Of a stretch of DNA of 64,000 bases, positions 24,852-32,163 are shown one piece after another (position 1 is the stretch's first letter; each line of letters opens with the position of its first letter). The notes under the pieces were generated by a model. That model was not told where the DNA came from, did not search any database, and saw only the letters and a program-made list of their open reading frames with translations. Both the position numbers and the translations under genes were made by a program. Source of the DNA: JAWAAW01 sp964353335 (GTDB lineage Archaea > Nanobdellota > Nanobdellia > Woesearchaeales > ARS49); the NCBI GenBank assembly GCA_964353335.1, contig CAYGVI010000003.1:186001-250000 (forward strand), given 5' to 3'.

Positions 24852-26189
24852 TTAGTGGTGCTTGTGCTTTTTTGCTTTTGTTTCTGGCGCTGGAGCTTCG
24901 TGCTCTTCAGCTGTTTCTTCTTCAGCAACCTCTTCTTCAGGCTCTTTCTCAGCAGGCTCTTCTGAAGCTTCTTTCTCTTCAGCAGCTTCTTCAGCAGGTG
25001 TTTCGTCCTCTGGATTTTCTGCCTCAGACTCAACTTCTTTCACAGCTTCTTCTTCCTCAGGTGTTTCACTAGGATTTTCTTCCTCTGATTTCACTTCCTC
25101 TTCAGCCTCAGAAGCAGTTTCCTCTTCCTCGGTCATTGGCTTTGGCGCGGGAATAATATCAGGAAGTCCCATTTCTGCGTTTTCATCGACAGCTTCCTCA
25201 TGCGTCTCGCCGGATGTAATCTCTGCAACGCGGTGCTCTATTTTTTCCTGCAATTCCGGCGGCACTCCGCCAGGAAACATCCCTTTTGAAGTGTATTCTG
25301 TCTTGCGGGGCTTTTCCTTTGCTGCCTCGCGCTTGATTTTTTCAACAGTGAGCTTGCCTTCTTCTTCCATTTCTGCTGTTTCTTCCTCTGTCGCTCCAGT
25401 TTCAATTCCTGCCTCGCCGAGAATCTTTTGCGCAAGTGCTTCTGCTGCTTCCTCAGGCGTCTTTGGCTCCTCTTCCTCCTTGTGCTTCTTGTGCTTGTGC
25501 TTTTTCTTTGGCTTTGGCGCCTCGCCATATGTCTGAAGCTCTCCGACTTTGCCGCCGATAACTTCAATTTCAGGCGCTAATTTTGGCAGTTCGTCAGTAA
25601 ACACTTCAACTTTCGGAGTATTGTCATGCGCAGCGACAAAAATTGCCTGCTGTGTCTGTTCAATTGCAGTTTCTTTTTCCTCAATTGCCTTTTCAAGCGC
25701 TGCAACATTGTGGAACTTCTCTTTCAGCTTGTCAGGAGGAACATCAAAGTAGTCAAAGAATTTTGGAGTCAATTTTATCAGCCTGCTTCTTCCTTTTTTC
25801 TCCCTTGTAAGATAACCCATTTCCTCAAGCTCTTCCAGATGGCGATACGCCTTATTCGTCCTTATCTTAATCACATGGCTCTGCATTACTGGAGCCTTGT
25901 AAGCAACAACAGCGAGTGTTTCCATTATGCTCTTTGGAAGTTCAGGCGTTTTCACAACTTTTTTGACCATTGAAATGTATTTTTCCCTCACTGTGAGCTT
26001 GTAAGCCTCTCCTTCCTGCACAAGCATCAGCGAGCTTTGCTTGTCGTCAAGCTCCTGCTTTAGAATCTCAACCGCAGCCTTAACCGCGTCAAGGTTTTCC
26101 TCCTTGCATAATCTTCCGAGCTCTTCGAGTGTGAGCCTTTTGCCTGCGGAAAACAGCAGGGATTCAACCTGGTTTTTTAGTTCGCTCAT
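24852..26189 (-). CDS. scpB: ScpB-like chromosome segregation/condensin kleisin-interacting protein
   Basis: 445 aa. The first ~160 residues are the two winged-helix domains of ScpB (NQVESLLFSAGKRLTLEELG; ETLAVVAYKAPVMQSHVIKI, RGRSRLIKLTPKFFDYF), which bind the kleisin of SMC complexes. The remaining ~270 residues are a low-complexity acidic tail (Glu/Ala/Pro/Lys repeats), far longer than in bacteria (about 200 aa total). Its start overlaps the upstream gene, and no ScpA kleisin or SMC is seen in the window. Confidence 0.85.
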   Translation of the reverse strand: MSELKNQVESLLFSAGKRLTLEELGRLCKEENLDAVKAAVEILKQELDDKQSSLMLVQEGEAYKLTVREKYISMVKKVVKTPELPKSIMETLAVVAYKAPVMQSHVIKIRTNKAYRHLEELEEMGYLTREKKGRSRLIKLTPKFFDYFDVPPDKLKEKFHNVAALEKAIEEKETAIEQTQQAIFVAAHDNTPKVEVFTDELPKLAPEIEVIGGKVGELQTYGEAPKPKKKHKHKKHKEEEEPKTPEEAAEALAQKILGEAGIETGATEEETAEMEEEGKLTVEKIKREAAKEKPRKTEYTSKGMFPGGVPPELQEKIEHRVAEITSGETHEEAVDENAEMGLPDIIPAPKPMTEEEETASEAEEEVKSEEENPSETPEEEEAVKEVESEAENPEDETPAEEAAEEKEASEEPAEKEPEEEVAEEETAEEHEAPAPETKAKKHKHH

Positions 26190-26740
26190 ACAGGTAGGTA
26201 ATTATCGCCTTCTTTTTTCAGCTTTTTGTCCTCAACAAGCTTTGCGAGGAACGGAATCAGCTTGCTCGGGTGCACTCCTATGAAATGTGACATCTCGCCT
26301 GTTGTCTTGTGGCCTTTCTCCACGAGCGTGACAAGGAACCTTCTGAATATGTTTGTTGCGTTTGCGTCAAGCACCTGCTGTGTCATCTTGTTTGTCTTCA
26401 CGATTGCATCTGCCTCGTGCAGTCTTGCCTGCAAATCATTAAGGAAGCCGTTTAATTTGTTCAGCGGTATTGAAAGCTCACCTGGCTCGACAACCTCTAC
26501 AGAGCTTGGCATGCTGTCAAAGCAGAAGTCAAGCAGTGCAGAGAGGTCCTTGAAGCGCATTTCAAGCTCTGCGTAAACTGAGAATATCGTTTCAGCAGGC
26601 TCAGCTTCTGCTATTTCTGCTTTTACAACAGTCTCTTCCTTCCTGAGCTTTTCCACATAGCTCTTCATCGTCTGCTCGATGTACTCCTTTGGCGCACCGA
26701 GCATCTCGATTATTACTCGTGCGAGAACCGTATCTCCCAT
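26186..26740 (-). CDS. conserved DPANN-type protein, 184 aa, coupled to scpB
   Basis: The sequence starts MGDTVLARVIIEMLGAPKEY and includes DFCFDSMPSSVEVVEP and NDLQARLHEAD, motifs I recall from uncharacterised proteins of Woesearchaeota and relatives. The C-terminal 60 residues (FRRFLVTLVEKGHKTTGEMS, IGVHPSKLIPFLAKLVEDKK) look like a winged helix. An ATGA overlap couples it to scpB. It occupies the place of scpA but lacks a clear kleisin signature, so a divergent kleisin is possible but unproven. Confidence 0.6.
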   Translation of the reverse strand: MGDTVLARVIIEMLGAPKEYIEQTMKSYVEKLRKEETVVKAEIAEAEPAETIFSVYAELEMRFKDLSALLDFCFDSMPSSVEVVEPGELSIPLNKLNGFLNDLQARLHEADAIVKTNKMTQQVLDANATNIFRRFLVTLVEKGHKTTGEMSHFIGVHPSKLIPFLAKLVEDKKLKKEGDNYLPV

Positions 26741-26766
26741 AACCTATTCCAGCACTTGGTGTCTAT

Positions 26767-27246
26767 TTATAACTTTTGCTCATTAAGTTTTTGCCCAAGC
26801 GCAGATTCCAGGTTGCAAACGATGTACGGCTTGTGCTCTTCAAATGCCAAGTCATACGCTTCCTTTGCTGCCCTGTGGTTTCCAATGTCCAATGACCAGA
26901 GGTATGCATTCTTTGCTGTCTGCTGCGGCTCAAGTGCGTTTTTCGCGCTCAGCACCCAGAATACAGGCATGGCAAGCCTGTGAGTCTCAGGCGTGTCAGG
27001 AAGCCCTGCTGAAACAAGGCATTCTGAAAGCGCCTTGATGACATCAGGGTTTCCTTTCACAGACCCGTTTCCAATTGTGCCTGCAGTTGTGCTGTAGTCC
27101 AGGTTTGGCACCTGCTGATAAAGCAAGCCCCAAATCTGTTGAGCCTGGGCTTCAACTGGCTCGCCTTTTGCGCGCCTGCTCAAAGCCTCACTGACAACAG
27201 TTTCTATAGAAGCAGCCTCTGGTCTTGCGGCTGTAGTTGTCTCCAT
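26767..27246 (-). CDS. hypothetical protein, 159 aa
   Basis: Not recognised. Soluble and largely helical; it includes TAGTIGNGSVKGNPDVIKAL, a Gly/Asn loop between helices, and a C-terminal SALGQKLNEQKL. It is probably the first gene of the minus-strand run that continues into scpB. Confidence 0.5.
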   Translation of the reverse strand: METTTAARPEAASIETVVSEALSRRAKGEPVEAQAQQIWGLLYQQVPNLDYSTTAGTIGNGSVKGNPDVIKALSECLVSAGLPDTPETHRLAMPVFWVLSAKNALEPQQTAKNAYLWSLDIGNHRAAKEAYDLAFEEHKPYIVCNLESALGQKLNEQKL

Positions 27247-27381
27247 CTCAGAAGTTCCTTACGGATACCCTCAAGTATTAAAGCATTATTGTGATGCAAA
27301 ATAGGTTTTGTTACCATTCCGCAATACTCATAAAAGTTTATGAAGGCGTATTGAGAGCATCACCATTTGGGTGTGGGTACA

Positions 27382-27981
27382 ATGTTCGGATTTGGTAAAA
27401 AGAAACAACCATCGCTTCCTGAACTGCCACCGCCTCCTTCTCCGCCTGCATTCCCCGCGCCTGAGGGAGACATTCCCAGCATAAGGCCTTCTGAGGAAAT
27501 GCTGGCTGCTCCGTCATTTGAGCCGTCGGAAGAACAGCCAATTGAGCTTCCTGAAGCTCCTGCTCCTGAAATGCCTGAGTTCCCTGAACCAGGTCAACTG
27601 CAGCAGGAAATGCCTGCTGAAATGGAAGAGCTTCCAAAATTTGCAAAGTTTGAACCTGACACAGGCCATGTTGAGCCGCTTGTTCCCGAAGAGCAGCCAA
27701 TGGAAATCCCAGAGGAAGCGCCTTCATATGAAGCTCCTGAGCGTGAAACAATTCGCAGGCCAATCGGTCCTGCGTTTATCGCTGTCGACGAATACCGCAG
27801 CATAATGGACCATTCGGACAGGGTGCGCTCAAAGCTGGCAGAGGCAGAGGAATTCGTGCACCGCCTTTCAGAAATCAAGGCAGATGAGGAAAAGGCGTTT
27901 GACAAGTGGCGCTCCCAGCTCGAGGATATTGAGCGAAAGCTCGGACAGATTGATAGGGTTATTGCAAAGGCTAAAAGGTGA
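27382..27981 (+). CDS. Pro-rich coiled-coil protein (first of three-gene cassette)
   Basis: 199 aa. A Pro/Glu-rich disordered N-terminus (about 1-125, repeated EEQP/PEAP patterns) is followed by a C-terminal coiled coil starting AFIAVDEYRSIMDHSDRVRS and containing WRSQLEDIERKLGQID. The C-terminal domain is paralogous to the whole of the next small protein. Start ATG 27382 (MFGFGKKK) follows a weak purine run. It may be a scaffold or adapter; function unknown. Confidence 0.65.
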   Translation: MFGFGKKKQPSLPELPPPPSPPAFPAPEGDIPSIRPSEEMLAAPSFEPSEEQPIELPEAPAPEMPEFPEPGQLQQEMPAEMEELPKFAKFEPDTGHVEPLVPEEQPMEIPEEAPSYEAPERETIRRPIGPAFIAVDEYRSIMDHSDRVRSKLAEAEEFVHRLSEIKADEEKAFDKWRSQLEDIERKLGQIDRVIAKAKR

Positions 27982-27983
27982 TT

Positions 27984-28217
27984 ATGATGGATGATCAAAG
28001 GGCACCGGTGTTTGTAAAAGTGGATGAGTACAAGTCAATTCTTGACCTTCTTGATACAGTAAGGCAGCGCCTTTCACAGGCAAAGGAATTGCTTGCACGG
28101 GTCAATGAGCTAAAACAGCAGGAAGACCAGCAGATTGAATCCTGGGCTCGCGACATTGATGATGTCGAGGAAAGGCTTTCATCTATTTCCAAATCACTTC
28201 TGGAACCTCAGGCATGA
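27984..28217 (+). CDS. small coiled-coil protein, 77 aa (second of cassette)
   Basis: APVFVKVDEYKSILDLLDTV and SWARDIDDVEERLSSISK align with AFIAVDEYRSIMDHSDRVRS and KWRSQLEDIERKLGQIDR of the upstream protein, so the two are paralogous coiled coils. ATG 27984 lies 2 nt after the previous stop, and the stop overlaps the next start, so the three genes look co-translated. Confidence 0.65.
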   Translation: MMDDQRAPVFVKVDEYKSILDLLDTVRQRLSQAKELLARVNELKQQEDQQIESWARDIDDVEERLSSISKSLLEPQA

Positions 28218-28594
28218 AAAAAACCGAGCAGGACTTGCTTTTCGTGGAACTTAAGGAGCCTTCTGCTACTCGCCGCGACGTTCTTATGTCCACAAAGGAT
28301 GTTCTTGACATCCTGAAGCGGTATGAAGAATACAGGGCTGTGTCTGCAGAGAAAATGAGAGTCCTTGGGGAGCTTAAGCAGGTTGTTGACACGCTCCAGT
28401 CCCTTAACAGGAGGATTAGGAACAAGATGCCAAAGACGCCTGCTGCACAATCTCAAATTTACGAAATAGAGCGGGAAAAAGAGGAAAAATTCATCACGGG
28501 CTCGCGGCCGTTACTGGCGCGGCCCAAATCAAAATTAGACATTCTCCAGGAAGAACTCGAGAAGATAGAGAGCAGATTAGGGGCTTTGGAGTAA
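28214..28594 (+). CDS. coiled-coil protein, 126 aa (third of cassette)
   Basis: Long helices include VLDILKRYEEYRAVSAEKMR, VVDTLQSLNRRIRN and LDILQEELEKIESRLGALE. It shares the mid-length coiled-coil style of its two neighbours, with which it overlaps by 4 nt. Such a stoichiometric set may assemble into one complex, perhaps with the Pro-rich tail as a docking arm. Family not recognised. Confidence 0.6.
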   Translation: MKKTEQDLLFVELKEPSATRRDVLMSTKDVLDILKRYEEYRAVSAEKMRVLGELKQVVDTLQSLNRRIRNKMPKTPAAQSQIYEIEREKEEKFITGSRPLLARPKSKLDILQEELEKIESRLGALE

Positions 28595-28597
28595 AGA

Positions 28598-28606
28598 TTT
28601 TTAAAG
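28598..28606 (+). promoter_or_regulatory. TATA-like box of tRNA-Leu(CAA)
   Basis: TTTTTAAAG lies 26-34 bp before the first base of the tRNA gene, the normal spacing for an archaeal tRNA promoter. It partly follows the stop codon of the preceding gene. Confidence 0.45.
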
Positions 28607-28631
28607 GGAGTCAAGGTCTATTTCTTTATAC

Positions 28632-28761
28632 GCGCCGGTGCCGGAGTGGCCAAACGGGACAGCCTCAAGCAGCGGTCAGCGGAGCTGACAAGCTCTCTTC
28701 GCTGATGCTCGAGAGAGCTGTTGGCTTAGTGCCTACGCAGGTTCAAATCCTGTCCGGCGCA
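28632..28761 (+). tRNA. tRNA-Leu (CAA) with 46-nt intron
   Basis: Acceptor GCGCCGG pairs with CCGGCGC and is followed by A. D arm CCG/CGG. Anticodon stem ACAGC/GCTGT encloses CTCAAG plus A with anticodon CAA. The intron at 28670-28715 starts CAGCG, which pairs with CGCTG (28700-28704), the central helix of a bulge-helix-bulge splice site. The class II variable arm and the T arm GCAGG-TTCAAAT-CCTGT follow. Its tail is duplicated 65 bp downstream. Confidence 0.93.
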
Positions 28762-28827
28762 TCGAACGCAGTGAGGTGAGACGGACAGGTCCGCTGACCG
28801 CAGTCAGCCGCTACCTGTCCGGCGCAT
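28749..28827 (+). repeat. tail-duplicating element at tRNA-Leu(CAA)
   Basis: CCTGTCCGGCGCAT occurs at 28749-28762 (the tRNA tail) and at 28814-28827. The 51 bp between contain an inverted copy of the tail core (CGGACAGG) and the perfect hairpin GCTGAC-CGCA-GTCAGC immediately before the distal tail (linker CGCTA). Confidence 0.85.
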
Positions 28828-28940
28828 TTTCACCCTTAAAATGCCTTTCGTTCTCACGAGTCCCAACCAAACGTTTTTATAGTCGGCAAGTCCATAGCAG
28901 TCCCAGTCCCTGCTTGGGAATACATTGGGAATGACACAAA

Positions 28941-30284
28941 ATGAGCGTTGAAATCTTTGCAGTCGGCGGTTATGGAGAGGTTGGCAGGAATATGACTGCT
29001 GTAAAAGTTGATGACCAGGTCGTAATCTTTGACATGGGGCTCCACATGCCCAATTACATCAAGCTCACAGAGGAGGAAATGGGCGAAATAGTGAGGATTA
29101 ATGAGGGAACCCTCAAGAAAGCTGACGCAGTGCCTCAGGACAGCGCAATAAAGGACTGGCGCTCCCAGGTTGTCGCTATTGTGCTTTCACACGCCCACCT
29201 TGACCATATCGGCGCTGTGCCTTATCTTGCCTCAAAATACAATGCTCCGATAATCTGCACTCCTTTTACAGCAGAAGTGCTCAAATCCATGTGCAAGGAC
29301 GAGAACATCCGCATGTCCAACAAGATTGTCCAGCTTTACCCTAATCAGCGTATGACAATTGCAGACGGGCTTATCCTCGAGTTCTGCGCAATCACCCACT
29401 CAACACCGCAGGCAGTTATTGCATTGCTTCACACCAAATATGGCGGGATTATGTACGGCAATGACTACAAGCTTGACGACCATCCTGGAATAGGAAAAAA
29501 GCCGAATTATGAGCATTTCACAAATATGGGCGACAAAGGCGCAATACTCGCGCTTATCCAGGACTGCCTTTATGCACGGGAGCCGAGAAAGACTCCGTCA
29601 GAAGCTATTGCCCGCGACATGCTTGACGATGTCCTGCTTGGAATCAAGAGCAAGGGAAAAGCAGTGATTGTGACAACATTCGCAAGCCACATTGCGCGGT
29701 TAAAGTGCATAGCTGATTTTGGAAAGAAAATGGGCAGAAAAGTTGTCTTTATGGGCCGCTCAATCGCAAAATACAGCTGGGCTGCTGACGCTGCAGGAAT
29801 CACCCAGCTCAAGAAAGATGCGGAAATACTGAAGTACAGGCGCCAGCTCGAGCAAAAGCTGAAGGAAGTGCAGGCAAAAGGAAGGGACAAATATCTTTTG
29901 GTGATGTCTGGGCACCAGGGAGAGCCCAAGTCAGCACTCTCAAGAATCATCCGCGGCGAGCTGCATTTCAAGTTTGAGCCAGGCGACCACGTGATTTTCT
30001 CGTGCTCAGTAATCCCTGCTGAAATCAACATCAAAAACAGGGCTGAAATGGACGAGCGGCTGAAGCAGTTGGGCGTCAGGCTTTTCACAAACATCCACGC
30101 CTCAGGCCACTCAAGCAGGGAGGATTTGAGGGAATTCATAATGATGACAAAGCCAAAGCACATCATCCCGACCCACGGCGAGCCAAAGAAAATGGACTCA
30201 TTCATATCGCTGGCAAAGGAAATAGGCTACGCTAACAAGAATATCCACGCATTGGTCACAGGCCAAAAAGTAAAAATTGTCTAA
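28941..30284 (+). CDS. rnj: archaeal RNase J
   Basis: 447 aa metallo-beta-lactamase/beta-CASP nuclease. Motif HAHLDH at residues 84-89, ITHSTPQAV, a beta-CASP region with VTTFASHIARLKC, and the C-terminal HASGHSSREDL and PTHGEPKK motifs are all present. Archaeal RNase J is a 5'-3' exonuclease for RNA decay and rRNA maturation. Two RNA-like hairpins lie directly after its stop. Confidence 0.95.
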   Translation: MSVEIFAVGGYGEVGRNMTAVKVDDQVVIFDMGLHMPNYIKLTEEEMGEIVRINEGTLKKADAVPQDSAIKDWRSQVVAIVLSHAHLDHIGAVPYLASKYNAPIICTPFTAEVLKSMCKDENIRMSNKIVQLYPNQRMTIADGLILEFCAITHSTPQAVIALLHTKYGGIMYGNDYKLDDHPGIGKKPNYEHFTNMGDKGAILALIQDCLYAREPRKTPSEAIARDMLDDVLLGIKSKGKAVIVTTFASHIARLKCIADFGKKMGRKVVFMGRSIAKYSWAADAAGITQLKKDAEILKYRRQLEQKLKEVQAKGRDKYLLVMSGHQGEPKSALSRIIRGELHFKFEPGDHVIFSCSVIPAEINIKNRAEMDERLKQLGVRLFTNIHASGHSSREDLREFIMMTKPKHIIPTHGEPKKMDSFISLAKEIGYANKNIHALVTGQKVKIV

Positions 30285-30287
30285 AAA

Positions 30288-30375
30288 CGCCAGGCATAAG
30301 AAATTAATAAAAAATGTTATGTCTGGCGGTTATGGCAAACGAACAATCGACAATAAAACGCGTCGTTTGCCATAA
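30288..30375 (+). promoter_or_regulatory. two consecutive hairpins between RNase J and PCNA
   Basis: First stem CGCCAGGCATAA (30288-30299) with TTATGTCTGGCG (30317-30328): 12 bp with one G-U wobble on the + strand. Second stem TTATGGCAAACGA (30330-30342) with TCGTTTGCCATAA (30363-30375): 13 bp, perfect. They lie 3 nt after the RNase J stop and before the PCNA TATA box. Possible 3' UTR structures. Confidence 0.6.
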
Positions 30376-30384
30376 AATAACAAA

Positions 30385-30394
30385 ATTTATATAG
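30385..30394 (+). promoter_or_regulatory. TATA-like box of pcn
   Basis: ATTTATATAG lies about 40 nt before the PCNA ATG, so this gene should have a short leader of 10-15 nt containing GGGGGAG, a good ribosome-binding site. Confidence 0.5.
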
Positions 30395-30430
30395 GTTTAA
30401 CCATTCCAGAGGAGTTAAGGGGGAGAGCAA

Positions 30431-31177
30431 ATGAAACTTGTTTTGGCAGATCCAACATATCTTAAAGACAGCATAGCGGTAATTTCTGACCTTGTCAACG
30501 AAGCGCGCTTTAAAATCTCAAAAGACGGCGTTGAAATGATAGCGATGGACCCTGCGAACGTCGCAATGGTCGTCTACAAGCTCCTTTCAAGCGCATTCAC
30601 TGAGTTTGACGTTCCAAAGGAGACAGACCTCGCAATCAACCTGGCAAACCTGAAGCAGGTATTGAGAAGGGTAAAGGCAAATGACATCCTTACCCTGATG
30701 GTTACCGACGAAAACAAGCTGCAGGTAACTCTGAAGGGCAGCACCACTAGGACTTTCTCGCTGCCAATAATTGACATTGAGGAAAAGGAGCAAAGGGTCC
30801 CGAATTTGACTTTTCCTGTCAATATTACCACTGCCTCTTCTGTGCTTAATGATGCGATTGAGGATGCTGACATTGTCGCTGAGTCAGTCACTTTCTCAGC
30901 AGAGCCTGATAAGTTTTCTGTCTCTGCAGAAGGCGACTTGAGCAAGGCGCACATTGAAATCGGCCACGGCACTGACACAAAGGTCACGACAGAAAGCCCT
31001 GCCAAGGTCAAGGCAAAGTACTCGATTGAATACCTCAAGAAGATGATTCAGGCAGGCAAACTGGCAGACACAGTGAGCATAGGCTTCAACCAGGACTATC
31101 CATTGAAGCTTGAGTACAAGGTTGTTGACAGGCTCCTGCTCAGCTTTATTCTCGCGCCAAGGGTAGAAAACGACTGA
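30431..31177 (+). CDS. pcn: DNA polymerase sliding clamp (PCNA)
   Basis: 248 aa, the normal length for a PCNA monomer. It starts MKLVLADPTYLKDSIAVISD, has MIAMDPANVAMVVYKLLSSA, the inter-domain DIEEKEQRVPNL and the late YSIEYLKKMIQAGKLADTV and FILAPRVE. It forms a trimeric ring that tethers polymerase, Fen1 and ligase. It overlaps the next small gene by one base. Confidence 0.97.
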   Translation: MKLVLADPTYLKDSIAVISDLVNEARFKISKDGVEMIAMDPANVAMVVYKLLSSAFTEFDVPKETDLAINLANLKQVLRRVKANDILTLMVTDENKLQVTLKGSTTRTFSLPIIDIEEKEQRVPNLTFPVNITTASSVLNDAIEDADIVAESVTFSAEPDKFSVSAEGDLSKAHIEIGHGTDTKVTTESPAKVKAKYSIEYLKKMIQAGKLADTVSIGFNQDYPLKLEYKVVDRLLLSFILAPRVEND

Positions 31178-31407
31178 TGAAAATCATTGCCATAACCCAA
31201 AGCGGAAGCCAGTACGAGCTTATTCCTGACAGGACAGGTGATGCTCCAAAGGAATTCTTCGTGAAAAAAGAAGGGTCGCCGGCATCAGAGCCTGCTGTTA
31301 TGATGATCAATGTTATCAAGCATATTGAAAACCTTGTCGGCCAGCAGATAGTCCTGACGAACAATGCAAGAAGTTCTAAAGTAATTCAGATAATAATAAC
31401 AGAATAA
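31177..31407 (+). CDS. hypothetical protein, 76 aa, coupled to PCNA
   Basis: Starts MKIIAITQSGSQYELIPDRT. Its ATG overlaps the PCNA stop (TGATG), so it is translated with the clamp. It is a small alpha/beta protein with EFFVKKEGSP and a C-terminal IIITE. Family not recognised; co-translation suggests a replication-linked role. Confidence 0.55.
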   Translation: MKIIAITQSGSQYELIPDRTGDAPKEFFVKKEGSPASEPAVMMINVIKHIENLVGQQIVLTNNARSSKVIQIIITE

Positions 31408-31426
31408 AGTAAAAATTAATTTCTGC

Positions 31427-31882
31427 TTATTTCTTGTTTCCGTAGTAGAACATCTTCTGAATGTCCACATCGCCAGGCTTCCAGTCTCCCTGCCTTGGGT
31501 GCGATACCTTTACCTCAGTCTTGAGCTCAACCTGCTTTTCCTTCTGCTTCGGCGGCTGTGCTGCCTGGGCTTTTGACAGGTCTTCGCGCAATGAATTCAC
31601 TTCCATTATTACCTGATTCATCGCATTGCGGATGACGTCAAGCTCCTCTGAGAACGCCTTCTGGATTTTGTCAACCTCAATCTGGAACTGCCTTGCAGCC
31701 AATGGCTCTGCAGCAGGCGCTGCCTCTATGACCACGCTTTCCTGCGGAGTTGAATTTGTCTTGGGTATGACCTGCACCATCTGCTGTGCCTGGTTGTATG
31801 CATCTGTCGAGGAGTCTGCCATGCCGTGCTTCTTGAGTTCGTGGCTGAGCATGTTGATCCTGCGTAGTTTCTCAACGTCCAT
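31427..31882 (-). CDS. coiled-coil protein, 151 aa
   Basis: Start ATG 31882 (MDVEKLRRINMLSHELKKHG). After a helical N-terminus and an Ala/Pro-rich linker comes a coiled coil (VDKIQKAFSEELDVIRNAMN, VNSLREDLSKAQAA) and a basic tail ending FYYGNKK. It is last in a three-gene group with the zinc-finger and solenoid proteins. Confidence 0.6.
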   Translation of the reverse strand: MDVEKLRRINMLSHELKKHGMADSSTDAYNQAQQMVQVIPKTNSTPQESVVIEAAPAAEPLAARQFQIEVDKIQKAFSEELDVIRNAMNQVIMEVNSLREDLSKAQAAQPPKQKEKQVELKTEVKVSHPRQGDWKPGDVDIQKMFYYGNKK

Positions 31883-31893
31883 TTTATCAATCC

Positions 31894-32157
31894 TCACTTG
31901 AGTTCAAAGTATCCGTCTTTTCCAAGCACAAACCTGCGCTTGACTTCCGGCGTTTCCACTTCCTGCACCTGCTCAAGAGGCCTCGCTATCGGCGTTGGAG
32001 CCGGAAGCTTCTCGCGCTTGAATGGAATGAGTGCGATAGTGCAGTGCTCGCAGTAAATCTTCCTGCCTTCCTGCTTTGCTATGCATAGCTCGCAGAGTTT
32101 TTTCCCGCACCAGTTGCAGGCGCCGTCAAATTCCCTTTTGTGTGTCGTGCATCGCAT
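31894..32157 (-). CDS. B-box-like zinc-finger protein, 87 aa
   Basis: Cys/His pattern: C3-H6 (MRCTTHKR), C14-C17 (ACNWCGKK), C22-C25 (LCELCI) and C36-C39 (YCEHCT). This is a cross-brace, B-box-like zinc fold. The C-terminal half is Pro-rich and then basic (VKRRFVLGKDGYFELK). It is 6 nt from the upstream solenoid gene. It probably mediates protein or nucleic-acid contacts; the specific function is unknown. Confidence 0.65.
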   Translation of the reverse strand: MRCTTHKREFDGACNWCGKKLCELCIAKQEGRKIYCEHCTIALIPFKREKLPAPTPIARPLEQVQEVETPEVKRRFVLGKDGYFELK

Positions 32158-32163
32158 TGTATC

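Noticed and set aside
24862..25536. Ser-rich 224-aa frame on + strand
   Set aside because: It is the complement of the Glu/Ala repeats in the ScpB tail; low complexity and no promoter or ribosome-binding signal.
26186..26740. ScpA kleisin
   Set aside because: Position next to scpB suggests it, but the N-terminal helical SMC-binding motif of kleisins is not visible; kept as conserved unknown.
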